A stretch of 64,000 nt of DNA from Aphrocallistes beatrix (GCA_963281255.1 OY725499.1:3119148-3183147); one strand, 5' to 3'; numbered from the stretch's first letter, positions 20,591 to 32,320 are shown. A program made the numbers and translations. The notes: generated from the letters alone by a model not told the origin.

Positions 20591-22487
20591 ATTTCATTCT
20601 AAAGTGTATTTAGCGAATAATTATTAAATCGATGAGTGCTCAGTGCTTACTATTTCGATTATCTTTTCAACATTTTATAAATAAAATTATTGATTCAGAT
20701 TGTCATGTTCGGGAGTAAGCTCAACCCTTCCAAAAAAGAGCTTAAGTCCAAGCCTGACTTAAGCCTCATTTTCCTTGAGATTGGATTCTCCTTGAGACCA
20801 TGAGATTATTTAAAATCTGTGATTCACTGATTTTCCGTGAGAGTTGTCTGATAACCAAATAATATATACTGAATCGACGTTATAAATGAATTATAACAAG
20901 AAAAAAATTTCCTATTTATAGCTTGGTTCCAAATTTTATAAGCCTTCTCCGCCCAAATTACTTGAATCGGAAGCGACACAGCACCAGGGGTGTAGTGCAG
21001 GGGGACCATCGCTCCCCACTAATTTTCGAAGAGATAACGCGCGTTTAACATTTTCCTTGACGGATTGGTACACTATACTATATTTTTATTGATTGTAAAT
21101 TCTCTCTATTTTCTTGAGTTGCCCTATTCTTTCGTAATATTATGTAGGAGCCGCGATCGCAAAACTTTTTGTGACAACATTTATAGATATGTTCGTGTCT
21201 TACCAACATTTTGGCGTAAAATACTATTTTACATGTGCTCTCACTTTAATTTTGAGCACTACACCACTGAGCAGCACATTCCTGTATATCCGAGATATCA
21301 AACTAGCTAACTTACCAAAAAATAAATATAAATAGATTAGAGGAGAAAGTGGAAAGTGTGTTGACTGGAACTGAGAAGGGTTGTGAACCGATGGAAGACT
21401 GATGGACTGTTAATCACACAAATATCACAAATATAAAGTTGTGAGGAAGAGCTGTAATACTCTGAGTTGTACTGTGATCTAATCGGACAAAAGTGTCCTA
21501 CACAAGTGAAGAATAGTTAAATACAACATTTATGTGTAACTCATTAAACTCATTAAACTCATCAATGTACTATGGATTTTGCAAACTCATTTCCGGTCAA
21601 GTCATTTTGGGTGGGGAAACCTTACAAATATGGGGTCCATGCTATAAATAGAGTGGACCCCAGGTCATTAGTGGGTTTTCATTAAGTAGTCGTATCAGGC
21701 ATTAATATACTGTGGAAGAACGAAGTAATGAGTAGGTTCAGGACACCCAAAATATCTATTTATTTAATTGCGGAAATGATTCATTGCTTTTATGCGAGAT
21801 TAAACATATGGTGAAGCATAATACATACTACATGATGGAACCGTTAATTAACAGCTCATGGAACAAACGAAGTGGATGGATATTCAACGAAGTTATTCAA
21901 CACAATGGATGAAGAACTCAGTCATATGGTCTCTATGTTTCAAACAATAGTGCATTGGGAAAATAGAATTAGCTTCTGATATATGTTGGGGGGGGAGATA
22001 GCTATTGGAATAAATATGATACAAAACTATTAATTAATTATCCTGTGGGGATATAAAGATTGGTCCAACTAGGTTGAGAAATAGAACTGTGTTACTTGCT
22101 GTAAACAAATTTATCAAAGATCAAAAGCAAGGTAATTTATCAACCATACTCATTCCTACATTTCCTGCTATTAATAATCTCGTTGAGCTTTATCCATATA
22201 TGGTTACTGCTAATACTTCAGTGTAATTAGTCATAATTATTGTTTCGAATGAATCGAATATATATATTTATTCATGAATCAGCTGTAGAGTTAGTACGCA
22301 AAAATAGTAAAAACCAATAATTAGATGCATATCCATAGGAGAACTTCTACGTTAGATGATACATTCCAGACATAAGACTCTTGATCTAATAGCTCTAGAT
22401 GTAGTCGTCTTAGCTATCAATATTATAAATAGGAAGATAGTATTACTTACACTGGAACTTGAATTGTGAAGCGACGAGCTAATAGCA

Positions 22488-23702
22488 ATGGATACTTTGT
22501 TTTTTAATAAAGACTGTCCTTTCCATCAAGTGAGAGAGCAAATTAAATCATATTTTTTAAATCTGGAGCTCACTTTGAATATAATCCGTGACAAACTGTA
22601 CGAGGAAGTTACTCTCAAGGAACATGAATGGATTAAAGCTATAGAACAGCTGAAAAGCACGAGAGCTTTAGTTAATCTTAGATTACAACCAAACACCACC
22701 ACCTTTAAAACGAAGCAAAGAGTGCTTAACACCTTGGATCTCAGCATGTCTCAACGCCCTTATGTCAACATTAAATGGGACTATTCAGTTAAGTTATTGG
22801 AGGTAACCAATGACAAGCGAATAGCAGAAGTGGTTTATTTAATTCCCGATGAAGAAAGGGAAGCCAGACCCAGTAGTCTCCAGTTTCAGAGAGAGAACTC
22901 TCCGAATTATTACAATATACAAATGAAGAATCGACAATACTCTTATCCAGAAAACGACATGTGTATATTCTCGCAACAAACTACAGATTCTGACCGAACT
23001 CCATTTGAAAATGTTAACTTTGAAAACACTGTGAATTCCAGCAGTACATATTTATCTCCGTATAATACTATGCCACGCAAACATTCGAGTCCCAATCCTG
23101 TGCACAGTCCGTCTCTCAGCTCACTATTAGTCCCGTCAAACGACACATACATCCCCTCTCTGCACCGTCATAGTTTCACCAAATCTTGCGAAGAGAATAA
23201 TCTTCCAACTTTGCACCAGGATGAGTATCGTACAGTCGGTCGGTCTGGGAAAAGTTTAGACCAGTCCGATGAACATATCCCCACCGTCCTACTTGGGAAT
23301 AACAGGGGGTATGAGGGCAGACAGGTTAGCTACAGTGTACCTCATTCACCTAACTTGAGAAATTATCCTGAAACATCTCTAGGGGATTGGAAAAATCAGA
23401 GTTTAGAGTTCGAACACATTCATTTCTGTGACAACAAATCGAGGGACTGTCTCTGGACAGATGATGAAGACAATGAATTGCAGCCATTGCATATGTATTC
23501 AAATCATGATCGACGATCTACTATCACTAAAAGACCAAATAAAAGAACAAATGACTCAAATGATAAAACTGAAGAAGAGCATAAGTCAGTCACCGATATA
23601 GTAAAAAAATTCCAAACTTTATCAGGCGAAGAACTGTCAGCCAGCATGCAGGAATGTAGAATTCCGAGTAAGAAAGGAAGAGGCAAGTGTCATGAAGTGT
23701 AG
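22488..23702 (+). CDS. Unrecognised protein, coiled-coil N-terminus and disordered tail
   Basis: A single-exon frame of 404 residues from ATG at 22488. Residues about 10-60 (FHQVREQIKSYF...) are helical and probably coiled-coil, continuing to about 120 with IKWDYSVKLLEV...VVYLIPDEE. This layout recalls short coiled-coil/strand N-terminal modules attached to varied tails in sponge gene families, but that is recollection and not a search result. Residues 130-404 are Ser/Pro/Asn-rich and probably disordered, with an acidic WTDDEDNE patch near 325 and a basic C-terminus (KKGRGK). There is no signal peptide or membrane span. An adaptor-like cytoplasmic role is a guess only. Confidence 0.6.
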   Translation: MDTLFFNKDCPFHQVREQIKSYFLNLELTLNIIRDKLYEEVTLKEHEWIKAIEQLKSTRALVNLRLQPNTTTFKTKQRVLNTLDLSMSQRPYVNIKWDYSVKLLEVTNDKRIAEVVYLIPDEEREARPSSLQFQRENSPNYYNIQMKNRQYSYPENDMCIFSQQTTDSDRTPFENVNFENTVNSSSTYLSPYNTMPRKHSSPNPVHSPSLSSLLVPSNDTYIPSLHRHSFTKSCEENNLPTLHQDEYRTVGRSGKSLDQSDEHIPTVLLGNNRGYEGRQVSYSVPHSPNLRNYPETSLGDWKNQSLEFEHIHFCDNKSRDCLWTDDEDNELQPLHMYSNHDRRSTITKRPNKRTNDSNDKTEEEHKSVTDIVKKFQTLSGEELSASMQECRIPSKKGRGKCHEV

Positions 23703-24007
23703 CCTCAGATGGACAGTCTGCCTAGAATGGTCAATCAGGTTAGCTGGGGAATTGTTAGGACATCCACGCATATATATATATATATCTCCTCGTATACACC
23801 TTTAGCATTGTGTACTGTAACATTACTGCTAGTTCTGATGTGAATTGATGTATTAAATTAATTATCGTGTAGATGTGCTAAGAGAATGTCTTCGAATACA
23901 AATAGTTACTAATATGTCAGTCGACAGACCAATAATGTAGCTCTATTCAAACACCGACAGATGTGTAAATATATACATATAATAATTCATGATATATTCA
24001 GTAAATA

Positions 24008-24194
24008 CAATTGACTCCGCTTTATATGGCCACTGTTTAATCGGGTCAACCGCTTAATCGGGCCACTTTTGGCAGGACCGGAATAGCTCCACACATAGAA
24101 GCTAATACAAAATATTTTCGGTTAATAGGGTTCTCCGCTTAATCGGGGCAAAATGTCCTCTGACCGATGTGACCCTATTAAGCAGAGTCGACTG
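24008..24194. mobile_element. Tigger/pogo-like MITE, copy 1
   Basis: 187 bp flanked by TA (24006-24007, 24195-24196). The right end read inward, CAGTCGACTCTGCTTAATAG, matches the left end of the element at 36449. The whole body is the reverse complement of 36449-36636, including the shared core AATATTTT and CACACATAGAAGC. The left end is slightly eroded (CAATTGACTCCGC). It is non-coding. The ends resemble pogo/Tigger elements. Confidence 0.88.
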
Positions 24195-24285
24195 TACCCT
24201 GTATTAGCCGTTGAGACTTCATTAATACAAATACCTTTATAAACAGGTATACAGTGAAAGTGATATTATAATTATAATATGAATA

Positions 24286-24429
24286 CAGTCAGTTCCGCTT
24301 ATTATGAACCACCAGGGGACCAAAACTATCTAAGTGAACTCGACTCCATACAAATCACATACAAGCAATAAAATTGTGACCAGAAGTTCATAATAAACGA
24401 ATGTGCATATTAATAAGCGACCTGGACTG
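24286..24429. mobile_element. CAGT-ended TA-flanked MITE
   Basis: 144 bp with ends CAGTCAGTTCCGCTTATTAT and the complement of ATATTAATAAGCGACCTGGACTG, flanked by TA at 24284-24285 and 24430-24431. The ends resemble those of the 735-891 element (GCTTATTAGCAAC type), so both belong to a second, related MITE group. Non-coding. Confidence 0.8.
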
Positions 24430-24737
24430 TATAAATTTAAAAATACGAATGTGATGGAATTTCACGAAAAAACAAACAAACAACAACAGCAAGAAAAGGT
24501 AGAGGACTGCATAAAGAAATTCTACACAAATTTGGTAATTCCACAATTCAAACGTTCGTTTTATAAGAAAACATTAACCAATTATAGACCTCCCACATAG
24601 ACATTACAAACCAGTACCAATAATAACGTATATAGTTCAAGATGCACAAATGTAATAATAAAACCTTGAAAGGGTATCACTACCTACACTTGGAGTTATT
24701 CCATTAATACACGTTTATATACAAATGTCCGAAATGT

Positions 24738-25961
24738 TCAATTAATCATGACGTAACGGGAAGTCTTCTTGCGAAGTCTAAAGGAGCACTTATAAGCCAC
24801 GAATAAGCACATCCCCACAAACCCAAGCACTAGCCCCACCACAGGCAATCCAAACCCGACTCCGATCGCGATCATCAGAGGGAGAGAAATGCTGTCAGTG
24901 GGAGGCTGTCCTATCCCCAGTTCAGCTCTGAAGAAGACGTAAGAAGGGTTGAGGTTGCTGTCTCCGTCTGTTCCGAACAGAAACAGAGACCTTTCTAGCT
25001 TGAGTGGCACATTTCGCTGGAGCGAGGGGAAGAATCCGGTGGTGTTAAGATCCGTGTGGGGAGTCACAGTGCCATTGAGATAGGTCACTATCATTGAGCT
25101 CTCCACATTCCGAGATGCGGCGGCATAACTGATAGGCTTCCAGTAGAAGTACTGGGGATGTTCAAGAGGCTGAATCGTGTTTTGTAAGAACACGGCTGGA
25201 GTGTACTCGTCATCTATGTTCTTCTCGGATGAATAGAAGAGATGTGATCCATTATCTTTAATAAAATCGAGCTCGAGAGCTAGCCTACTCGACGGGCTAT
25301 CATCGTTAGTCAAGTTGAATGGGAATTCAGTGATAATCAAGTCTATTATGGAATTGTTCCCCCGGAACGAGTACTTGGGTTGACTAGAAAGTCTGCCCTC
25401 ACCTACCTGAGCCTGTACATCGAATACGAGGTTTAGCTGCGTCTGTGTGGTGCTGTTAGTGGTATTTTTCTGTTGTAGAGATACAAGGATTCGTCCCGTC
25501 TTGTTACATTCCGAGTCCAGCTCAGTGAGATTATACTTCAAATTGGATAGAGGAAGCGTTTTGAATAGAGTCGAATTTGAACTGGCATTAACTTTATCAA
25601 AATTTTGAAGGTCAAAATTAATGTTAGCTCCGGCAACCTTGAATTCCACGATATTCCGTATTACGAATCCGTAGAGTGAACCGTAGTTTGAGAGAGAAAC
25701 ATTCTCAATCATGCCAGTTTTGTTGTTCCATGTGAAGTTCAAACTTCTAACACCAGGAGTTGTGTTGTAAATCAGGAATGTTGGTTCACCTGCGAAACTT
25801 AGCACATGCATAATACTGTTTTTCAAGTCATATATGACGTAGACCCCTTGAGTGCGATTTAAATTCGTTGTCAGTTCACATTGGAACCGACTCTGTTCTG
25901 TTGCTACAGCATTTGAGATAGCAATTGTTAGAGATAGGAATCCCAGTAGTAACGCGTTCAT
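24738..25961 (-). CDS. GLMP: Glycosylated lysosomal membrane protein
   Basis: A single-exon protein of 407 residues. Residues 1-20 form a signal peptide. The luminal part (about 21-360) carries more than a dozen N-x-S/T glycosylation sites. The family-specific segment NIDDEYTPAVF near 247-257, followed by YWKPISYAA, corresponds to SIDDEYAPAVF...WRPVAYS in human GLMP. One membrane span follows at about 365-392, then a short basic tail ending YVMIN, a tyrosine-type lysosomal sorting signal like the human YQSIN end. GLMP is the accessory subunit of the lysosomal dipeptide exporter MFSD1. Length equals the human protein (about 406). Confidence 0.9.
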   Translation of the reverse strand: MNALLLGFLSLTIAISNAVATEQSRFQCELTTNLNRTQGVYVIYDLKNSIMHVLSFAGEPTFLIYNTTPGVRSLNFTWNNKTGMIENVSLSNYGSLYGFVIRNIVEFKVAGANINFDLQNFDKVNASSNSTLFKTLPLSNLKYNLTELDSECNKTGRILVSLQQKNTTNSTTQTQLNLVFDVQAQVGEGRLSSQPKYSFRGNNSIIDLIITEFPFNLTNDDSPSSRLALELDFIKDNGSHLFYSSEKNIDDEYTPAVFLQNTIQPLEHPQYFYWKPISYAAASRNVESSMIVTYLNGTVTPHTDLNTTGFFPSLQRNVPLKLERSLFLFGTDGDSNLNPSYVFFRAELGIGQPPTDSISLPLMIAIGVGFGLPVVGLVLGFVGMCLFVAYKCSFRLRKKTSRYVMIN

Positions 25962-27334
25962 ACTAAATTAATATAATTAGGAATAAAGTAATACAATCAA
26001 GCTACCATTTATACAAGTAGATACAATCTGATGATGGAAGTAAAGTAAAGGATTTATCTTTACTTACAGAAACCTTGCACAACAACGTTACAAAACTATT
26101 CTTCTGTTTGCTGAGGCCTCACTGGTGACATAATTCTTTGAATCATTCTTCCAATTTATCTTCCAACTTTTTAAAAGGGGGCACGATCAGTGGCACAGGG
26201 TCCAGCTGGGGCTGGGGATCTGGCGCACTGTAGGTCTGAAGTGGGGTCCAGGGGCAAAGCCATGGAAGCTGACAACATTTGTTTTATAATATGCCCAGAT
26301 TCTACTAGTTAGCGAATACGGATTTATCCAGGAAATGACAAAATGCAATATGGTAAATAAATTTATTAAAAGTCATAATCTTTATGACGAAAATTTCAAT
26401 AGGTGGCGGGGGGTGACTAGCCCCTTGCCCCTCTAGTGGCTACGCCTATGGCAGGATATCGTTTTGCATGTGATTGCCTGCCATGTTTTTTGGTTTCAGG
26501 GTTATGGCACACAAAATGTGGAAATAGTACTAACACGAATTGTTAACATTTCTAATGCCACTATTTTGATATCATAGAGCAATATTTTTTCTAATTCCAG
26601 TTTAGTTTTCTGTTTTAAGTATCCAATCTATAGCTAGTGTTGTCTTTTATAATAATTTGTCACAACACATACCTCATAGCTGTCATCTTATAATAAAATC
26701 CCCAAATTCACATTTTCAGGGGGGATAGGATTCAGTTTATGGGGGGTAGCCACCCCCTCTAGCCTATAAAAAAATTTGACGAAGGGGCGTATGCATACCT
26801 CCAAAACACCACTTACCTCATGTATGGACAATTCAGATATGGGATAATAGCGATTTTTTATTAGTTTAAGATATTTTATTAGTTTATAGTGCAAAAAGAA
26901 ATGTGAAACTTGAATCTAAGAATCTTACATTCCGCTTGAATCCTTTCTAGCATGGAAGGAGCACCCAAACTAACAGCAAACCTATCACACAATACATTCT
27001 AGAAAGATTTACAGCTTATCCGATCAATTAAAATCAAACAATTTTATAAATATATTTCGTGGAGATCCCTTGCCCTGGTACAGTCTACCCCCCAGGCTGT
27101 AGAGCACTGATCTACTACATCCGGACTAGTTCAATTGCGTAGATAGATAGTTTTAGAACAATACAGTATAGATAGTTAGATATTATGACAGAATCATTCT
27201 ATTAATTGATTAATGGTATTTGTATTAACAGCCTTTAACAGCGTTAAGTGCACTACTCACACGCATAGACAAACAAGATAAGTCACATGTGTAACTGCGG
27301 CGTAACTACGGGGATGTAATCCTAAGTATAGTTT
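25962..27334. other. Intergenic with dispersed repeats
   Basis: No gene. Bases 26243-26460 match the repeat at 3190-3430 (GGAAGCTGACAA...CAGATTC) and end in CCCCTTGCCCCTCTAGTGGC. A related G-rich piece (GGGGGGTAGCCACCCCCTCT) follows near 26735. A 68-codon minus frame at 26688-26894 lies in this repeat and is not a gene. Confidence 0.55.
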
Positions 27335-29885
27335 TTAAGGAGAGGGAACGTCTGAAATGTTCCAGAGGGATTTGATATTCTCATCAGAGGCGACAGGAGG
27401 TGGAACTATCTCAGGAGAAGTTTGTTCGTCGGGGTTGTTGGACCAGATGCTGGGAAAGAAGGTATACTCCGTCGAGTTGCTGGATACAGGGGGAGTCTGG
27501 GAGCCAGTGGGTGAGAAGGCTGGGCTGAGGCTGGGACTGTGATTGTCCAGGTCTAGAGTGGAGGGGTGGCTGTGCGAGGGAGGGGGAGTGAATGATAACT
27601 TGTAGACACCGTTGTTGACGGTGAGAGTTAGTGACGCCGATAACTTCTCCTTGATGATACTCCTGATGGCACTCATTATTTTCCCTAAGGCTAACTCCTC
27701 GATAGAACAAGTAGTGCGTTTAGAAGTGGGGGGTCGCTCGTGAGTATGAAGGAACCCGAACAAAGCTAGCTCTACATCCAGACACTGTGTTAGATCGATG
27801 CAGCATTCAAACCCGTTCTTGAGACACAGCTTGTCTACCAGGTGAGCTAGATCTGTCCACAGCGATGAGGAAGGCTGTGCCAGCTGTTCAGTGGAGATGT
27901 AGCGCAGGCTGCGCTGAATCCAGAGGAAGGCAGAGCTGATGAAGGGGAGGAGAGGGTTGGGTTGGTGGGACGGGAGGGAGAGAGAACTGCGGATAAGAAC
28001 GGAGGTTGTCTCAAGCAGGAGTCGGAGAGACAGCTGGTACTTCTGATGCTCTTCTGAGTTTAGATGTCCGGCAGTCTGCGAATATAATAGTAAGATTTGT
28101 TTATGGAAAATAGCAAAGTTAAAGATTCTAATAGCTAACCTGGAGGATTGTGGTTCCAGTGGGAGGCTGCAGACACATGGTGCAAGCAAATAAGCAGAGT
28201 CCGACGAGACTGAGAATGAACTCGTGATTGGTGTCCCCCGCTTGCAGGAGAGAGGACAGGGGGGAGTGGAGGCGTGGGAGGTGGGAGCAGAAGAGAGAGA
28301 GGTCTCTGGAGAAATAGAGGAGGGAAAGGAGGTAGAGGAACCCCGTCTGGAAGCTGTCTGCATCGGCTACCTCGTCAGGGAAGTACCTCGCGTGAGACTG
28401 GAATATCTGCTCCAGGTTGGAGCGGCTGGGCGGGAAGGGGGCGTGGCTGATGACGGCGTGGGAGTAGTGGAAGGCAGCTGTGAAGAAGTCCCCCTGAGCG
28501 GAGGCCACAAGTCCCAGCTGGTTAGAGATGTGTCCACTTCCGGGGAGGAGCTCAGCTGCCTGTAGAGTTGTTCAGTGATAAGATCACTAACTGCAAACAA
28601 TCTGTGTGTTTACGTAAATGATTGGTATGGACACTAAGTCATCGCCATTTGGTTTTGATTTTGCACAACTGAAAACCAAATAAATATTATATTTTATGGA
28701 ATGTAAAAGCTTCCTTAGTACCACCATAGAACCTCAAATATCTGAATACTTCACGTTTTAATCTTTACGATTATATAATTTTTGCTTGGTCCCATAATTT
28801 CCCAGTTTGGTTATTATATTTGGTTATTGAAGATGCATAACATTGCAATATCCAGAGCCATGCTAGAGTGATACCTGGTTATAGTAGTTGGTAGCGAGAG
28901 CAGACTCTCCCTTGTATCTAGCCACATCTCCCATCCTGAGCAGACAGTCCTGACATACGGTCCCTAGCCTCTCCCCCAGCACTCTCCTCTCCGAGTCCGA
29001 GTCCGAGTCCGAGTCCGCCGCTCTACTCACTCCTATCTGCTGCGCGCTCAGGAAGTTAGGGAGAGACACGCGGTGCTTGTGACAGAGACTGTGCAGCAGT
29101 TGGTAGTAGAAGCAGGAGACGCTCTCCAGGAACAGAGATAAGGTAGCCTGGGACTCCTCTCTCTCGATCCCCTTCAAACAGTCAGGAATAGTCGTTCAAT
29201 AATATATATATATATATACATACACTATAATTTACGAGCACAGCCAAAGCGATCGTAACAAATAATTATATCCATTTCTAGTATAAATTATTGCAAGATT
29301 CTTTGAAAAAATAAATTACTCTTTAAAATATTTTAAATTTCAAAATATTCGTCTTCAAATTAGTTGTCCGTCTTCTGCTAACGGAATCTAAGTATGGATT
29401 TCGAGATGGATTAAAATATGCGAGTTAAGAGTGTGAAAACAACAGAATTGAAAAATTTATACAATAATGGAGACTATATTTTGATCAGAAATGTGGAATT
29501 TGTACTAATTAGTATTGAAATTCCACATTCCTGATCAAAATTATACAAATTTATGATCAAAATACAGTGTCCACTAATGCTATACAGTAGCTAAGCAGAG
29601 ATTATCTGAGCTTACCTGTTGATGGTCGATGTCTGACAAGAGGGAACTGATCTGAGTTCTGAACACAAACGTCCACAAATCCGCTGACACCCTCTTCTCC
29701 AGGGCCAGGTCCAGGTCCAGCAGGATGATCTGCCGGTACACGTCCTCCAGCCGCTGCCGACAGGACCACACGTCCGTGCGGGGGGTGTCCGCGGGGGCGG
29801 GGCAGGTGGTAGGGGTCTGATGACGTGACATGTTAGACTTGAGGAGCTCAGCCTCTCTGGCTAGGTCGTGGATGCTCGCACTCAT
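27335..29885 (-). CDS. SMG7: SMG7-like nonsense-mediated decay factor (EST1 family), 4 exons
   Basis: Exons 29885-29616, 29171-28875, 28559-28140 and 28075-27335 are all phase 0 with GT-AG borders and give 575 residues. The N-terminal half is the 14-3-3-like TPR domain. Typical EST1/SMG5/SMG7 segments are LWTFVFRTQISSLL, then RMGDVARYKGES...NYYNQAAELLPGSGHISNQLGLVASAQGD split over exons 2 and 3, then FHYSHAV...PFPPSRSNLEQIF. A helical hairpin region follows. No PIN domain residues are visible, unlike SMG5/6. The C-terminus has ENIKSLWNISD, similar to the SLKSIW motif near the SMG7 end. The family protein binds phosphorylated UPF1 and recruits decay enzymes. It is shorter than vertebrate SMG7. 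SMG5-like assignment is the main alternative. Confidence 0.8.
29478..29540. repeat. Hairpin in intron 1 of the SMG7-like gene
   Basis: TTTTGATCAGAAATGTGGAA and its complement TTCCACATTCCTGATCAAAA form arms of about 26 bp around a short loop. Another TGATCAAAATACAGTG follows at about 29554. This may be the core of a small MITE; no clear duplication was found. Confidence 0.6.
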
Positions 29886-30224
29886 GCTACATACCTTCAG
29901 ATAGTAGCCGCTGTCCTAGAGAGACATTCAAGCGAGCTAGCTGAGTGGAGTGGAGTGGTATGAACGCTGTTTTCTAATCTGGAGTTGAATTCCAGATTAG
30001 AAACCACATTTATATGAATATGAATCTTCAGATTATATTTGAAACATTTGATATCCAAATTTATGGCGATGAGCTACACACCTTTCTATTTGCAGTCTAA
30101 AGTATCGCCATTTTTGCAAGGAAAATAAATAATGTAATCGAAACGACAACATTCAACATATATGCGGTATAATGTTATAAATAGAGATTAGTCAAGATTG
30201 AGTGTAGTAAGTGATTAGTGCTGA
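29886..30224. other. Short gene-free gap
   Basis: 339 bases between the SMG7-like gene start and the stop codon of the repeat-rich protein. It contains a small hairpin (TCTAATCTGGA...TCCAGATTAGA, about 29974-30000). Nothing else is seen. Confidence 0.5.
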
Positions 30225-31229
30225 TTAACTTTCAACTTTAGGGTTAGCGGGATTCTTTGCAGGAGAAGTTATAAAAGACCCAGCTCTGCTCTCTGGGTCT
30301 GGGGGAGATTTAGCAACCGGTCCAGCCTTCTCATCAGCTCTATTCCCAGCAGCAGATTCTACAGCGGGCACAGGCCTCTGGTTGTCACTGACACCTGGAG
30401 GTGATTTTACAACGGAATCAACCTTTCCGTTGACTCTGCTTCCGGTGGGAGATACCGCGGCAGAAGCAGGTCTCTCGTTGGCCATAGCAGACCTGGGTCT
30501 CTGGCGGGCTCTACTCTCTGGGGGAGACTTCGCATCAGAGCCAACCACTTCATTAGTTCTGCTTCCAGCCGCAGACACTGCAGCTGATTCGGGTCTCTGA
30601 CTGGCTTTACTCCTAGGAGGAGACACCCCCGCAGACTTCTCGTTAGCTCTACTTCCTGCAGCAGGTTCTACAGCTGACTCAGGTCTCTGACTAGCCTTAC
30701 TCCCTACAGCTGATACAGGTCTCTGACTAGCCTTACTCCCTACAACTGACTCAGGTCTCTGGCTAGCTCTACTCCCTGTAGGGAACACAGGTCTCTGGCT
30801 AGCCTTACTCCCTACAGCTGACACAGGTCTCTGGCTAGCTCTACTCCCTACAGCTGATACAGGTCTCTGGCTAGCTCTGCTTCCTGTAGGGGATACTTTG
30901 ACAGGTGCAGTTTTCTGACTCCCTGTAGTAGATCCTACAGCTGATTCAGGTCTCTCATTAGCCCTACTTCCGGTTGTAGATTTGACAGCTGACTCAGGTC
31001 TGTGGCTAGCTCTGCTTCCTGTGTGTGACACTGTCTGTGAAGCAGGAACGCTGGCACGAACTGAATCTCTAGAAGGTGGAACGGAGGAGATATTTTCAGG
31101 AGGGGCGGACTGCAATTCAGGGGGCTGTGGAGTCTCATCTTTCCTCGCACTTACTAGTCTGATGCGAGCTGCTGCTGCACGCTCTATCACACGCTGCCTC
31201 CTCAGAGCCTCCATGTGGTAACTGGCCAT
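30225..31229 (-). CDS. Disordered protein with tandem GSRASQRPxSAV repeats
   Basis: A single-exon frame of 334 residues from ATG at 31229. Residues 1-30 (ALRRQRVIERAAAARIRL) are basic and helical. From about 75 on, the protein consists of degenerate 11-16 residue repeats of the type GSRASQRPVSAV, AAGSRANE and SPTGSR, rich in Ala, Ser, Pro, Arg and Lys. At DNA level the central part (about 30680-30880) is a 36-bp tandem repeat. There is no signal peptide, membrane span or known domain. Conserved frame through repeats of 36 or 48 bp argues for a real coding gene. A structural or binding role is unknown. Confidence 0.6.
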   Translation of the reverse strand: MASYHMEALRRQRVIERAAAARIRLVSARKDETPQPPELQSAPPENISSVPPSRDSVRASVPASQTVSHTGSRASHRPESAVKSTTGSRANERPESAVGSTTGSQKTAPVKVSPTGSRASQRPVSAVGSRASQRPVSAVGSKASQRPVFPTGSRASQRPESVVGSKASQRPVSAVGSKASQRPESAVEPAAGSRANEKSAGVSPPRSKASQRPESAAVSAAGSRTNEVVGSDAKSPPESRARQRPRSAMANERPASAAVSPTGSRVNGKVDSVVKSPPGVSDNQRPVPAVESAAGNRADEKAGPVAKSPPDPESRAGSFITSPAKNPANPKVES

Positions 31230-31754
31230 CTTCAGAGCTAAGATCCCAGATAATTATACGTTAATGACAATTGGGAAGTTTAAATGTATCGTTTTCAACA
31301 TATAAACTCTGTTGGTGCATAACTTATTGGCTGCATCTAAGATCTTTTCAACTAATCCCAATCAATTGGGCATCGGACTAAGAACAGAGATTTCATCATC
31401 TCTTGATATCTATCAGCGATACTCTCATACTGGATGAGAGTTTCAATATTCACTCATTAGAGGCGTTGTATTTGTACCATGGATGAAGTAGAATATTGGG
31501 ATTTCGAGGACACTTGTGCCCACTGGGGACAAGTGTCCTCTATATCGCGGATGTCTCCCAGCCATTTTCCATGCAAGTGAAGCCATATAGATGCTGGGCA
31601 TTCTACAGTTAAATTCTTAAAATATCAACTTGCCTAATAAAAACTATTTAAAACAATTATTCATTATTCCACTGTGCTGCAGTCTCGGTAAATTCCCATA
31701 AAATATTTCTACCCAAGAGTTGTAGATTCTCCAGTGTATAGTTACTTAATGAGT

Positions 31755-31945
31755 TGTCCTATCCTGTCCTGTCCTGTCCTGTCCTGTCCTGTCCTGTCCT
31801 ATCATGTCCTGTCCTGTCCTGTCCTGTCCTGTCCTGTCATGTCATGTCATGTCATGTCATGTCATGTCATGTCCTGTCATGTCCTGTCATGTCCTGTCAT
31901 GTCCTGTCATGTCATGTCCTGTCCTGTCATGTCATGTCATGTCCT
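31755..31945. repeat. (TGTCC)n/(TGTCA)n microsatellite array
   Basis: About 190 bp of uninterrupted 5-bp units. The first half is mostly GTCCT. The middle is a block of about nine GTCAT units, followed by regular alternation of GTCCT and GTCAT. The register never slips. Isolated GTCCTGTCTTGTCCTGG units recur near 32040. Confidence 0.97.
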
Positions 31946-32320
31946 AGAGGCGTGGAAACTGAATTTTAAGGTGCGACACAAAGTTATTGTGGGTTGGGGC
32001 CTTGGTCACATGTGCCGCACCCTGGCTATTCCTCTGTCTGGTCCTGTCTTGTCCTGGATTGTAAGTGAATAACCAATCAAAAAATAGAACTAAAAGTCCA
32101 AAAGTGTAGAGAACAGTAGAATACTTCAGAAGTGGGATAGGTTAAACATTTGTGAAATAAATGAACAAATATTTTAACAAACAGATTGATTGAAAAAAAT
32201 GTGGAATTTAGACTTTTAACGTATAAAATTCCTGCTAAAAAGTTGTTTACTAATAATTCCGTCATCTACCTCATCCCTAGTCCCAAATTTTGAGGTTTAT
32301 ACCAGAGGCTTTGTATAGAG

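Larger units (their letters stand above)
19504..22487. other. 3-kb gene-free stretch
   Basis: No gene is supported in 2,984 bases. It holds a palindromic CCCGTCCCGTAAATTAGG cluster at 19733-19872 and a copy of a dispersed short repeat at about 20508-20590. A GCGC-rich inverted pair at 20102/20241 is too short to call. Frames of 60-100 codons (for example near 19996-20304 and 21065-21310) lack protein character. The stretch from 21,350 to 22,487 is plain AT-rich upstream DNA of the next gene. Confidence 0.6.
23703..24737. other. Intergenic with two pogo-like MITEs
   Basis: No gene. A short (TA)n run occurs near 23770. Two MITEs with CAGT-type ends lie at 24008-24194 and 24286-24429. The 65-codon frame at 24403-24600 straddles the second element's end and is not a gene. 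Confidence 0.6.

Noticed and set aside
31755-31945. CRISPR-like array
   Set aside because: Five-bp units without spacers in an animal genome; it is a microsatellite.
31734-32072. Cys/Ser-rich 112-codon frame
   Set aside because: It is a translation of the pentanucleotide array.
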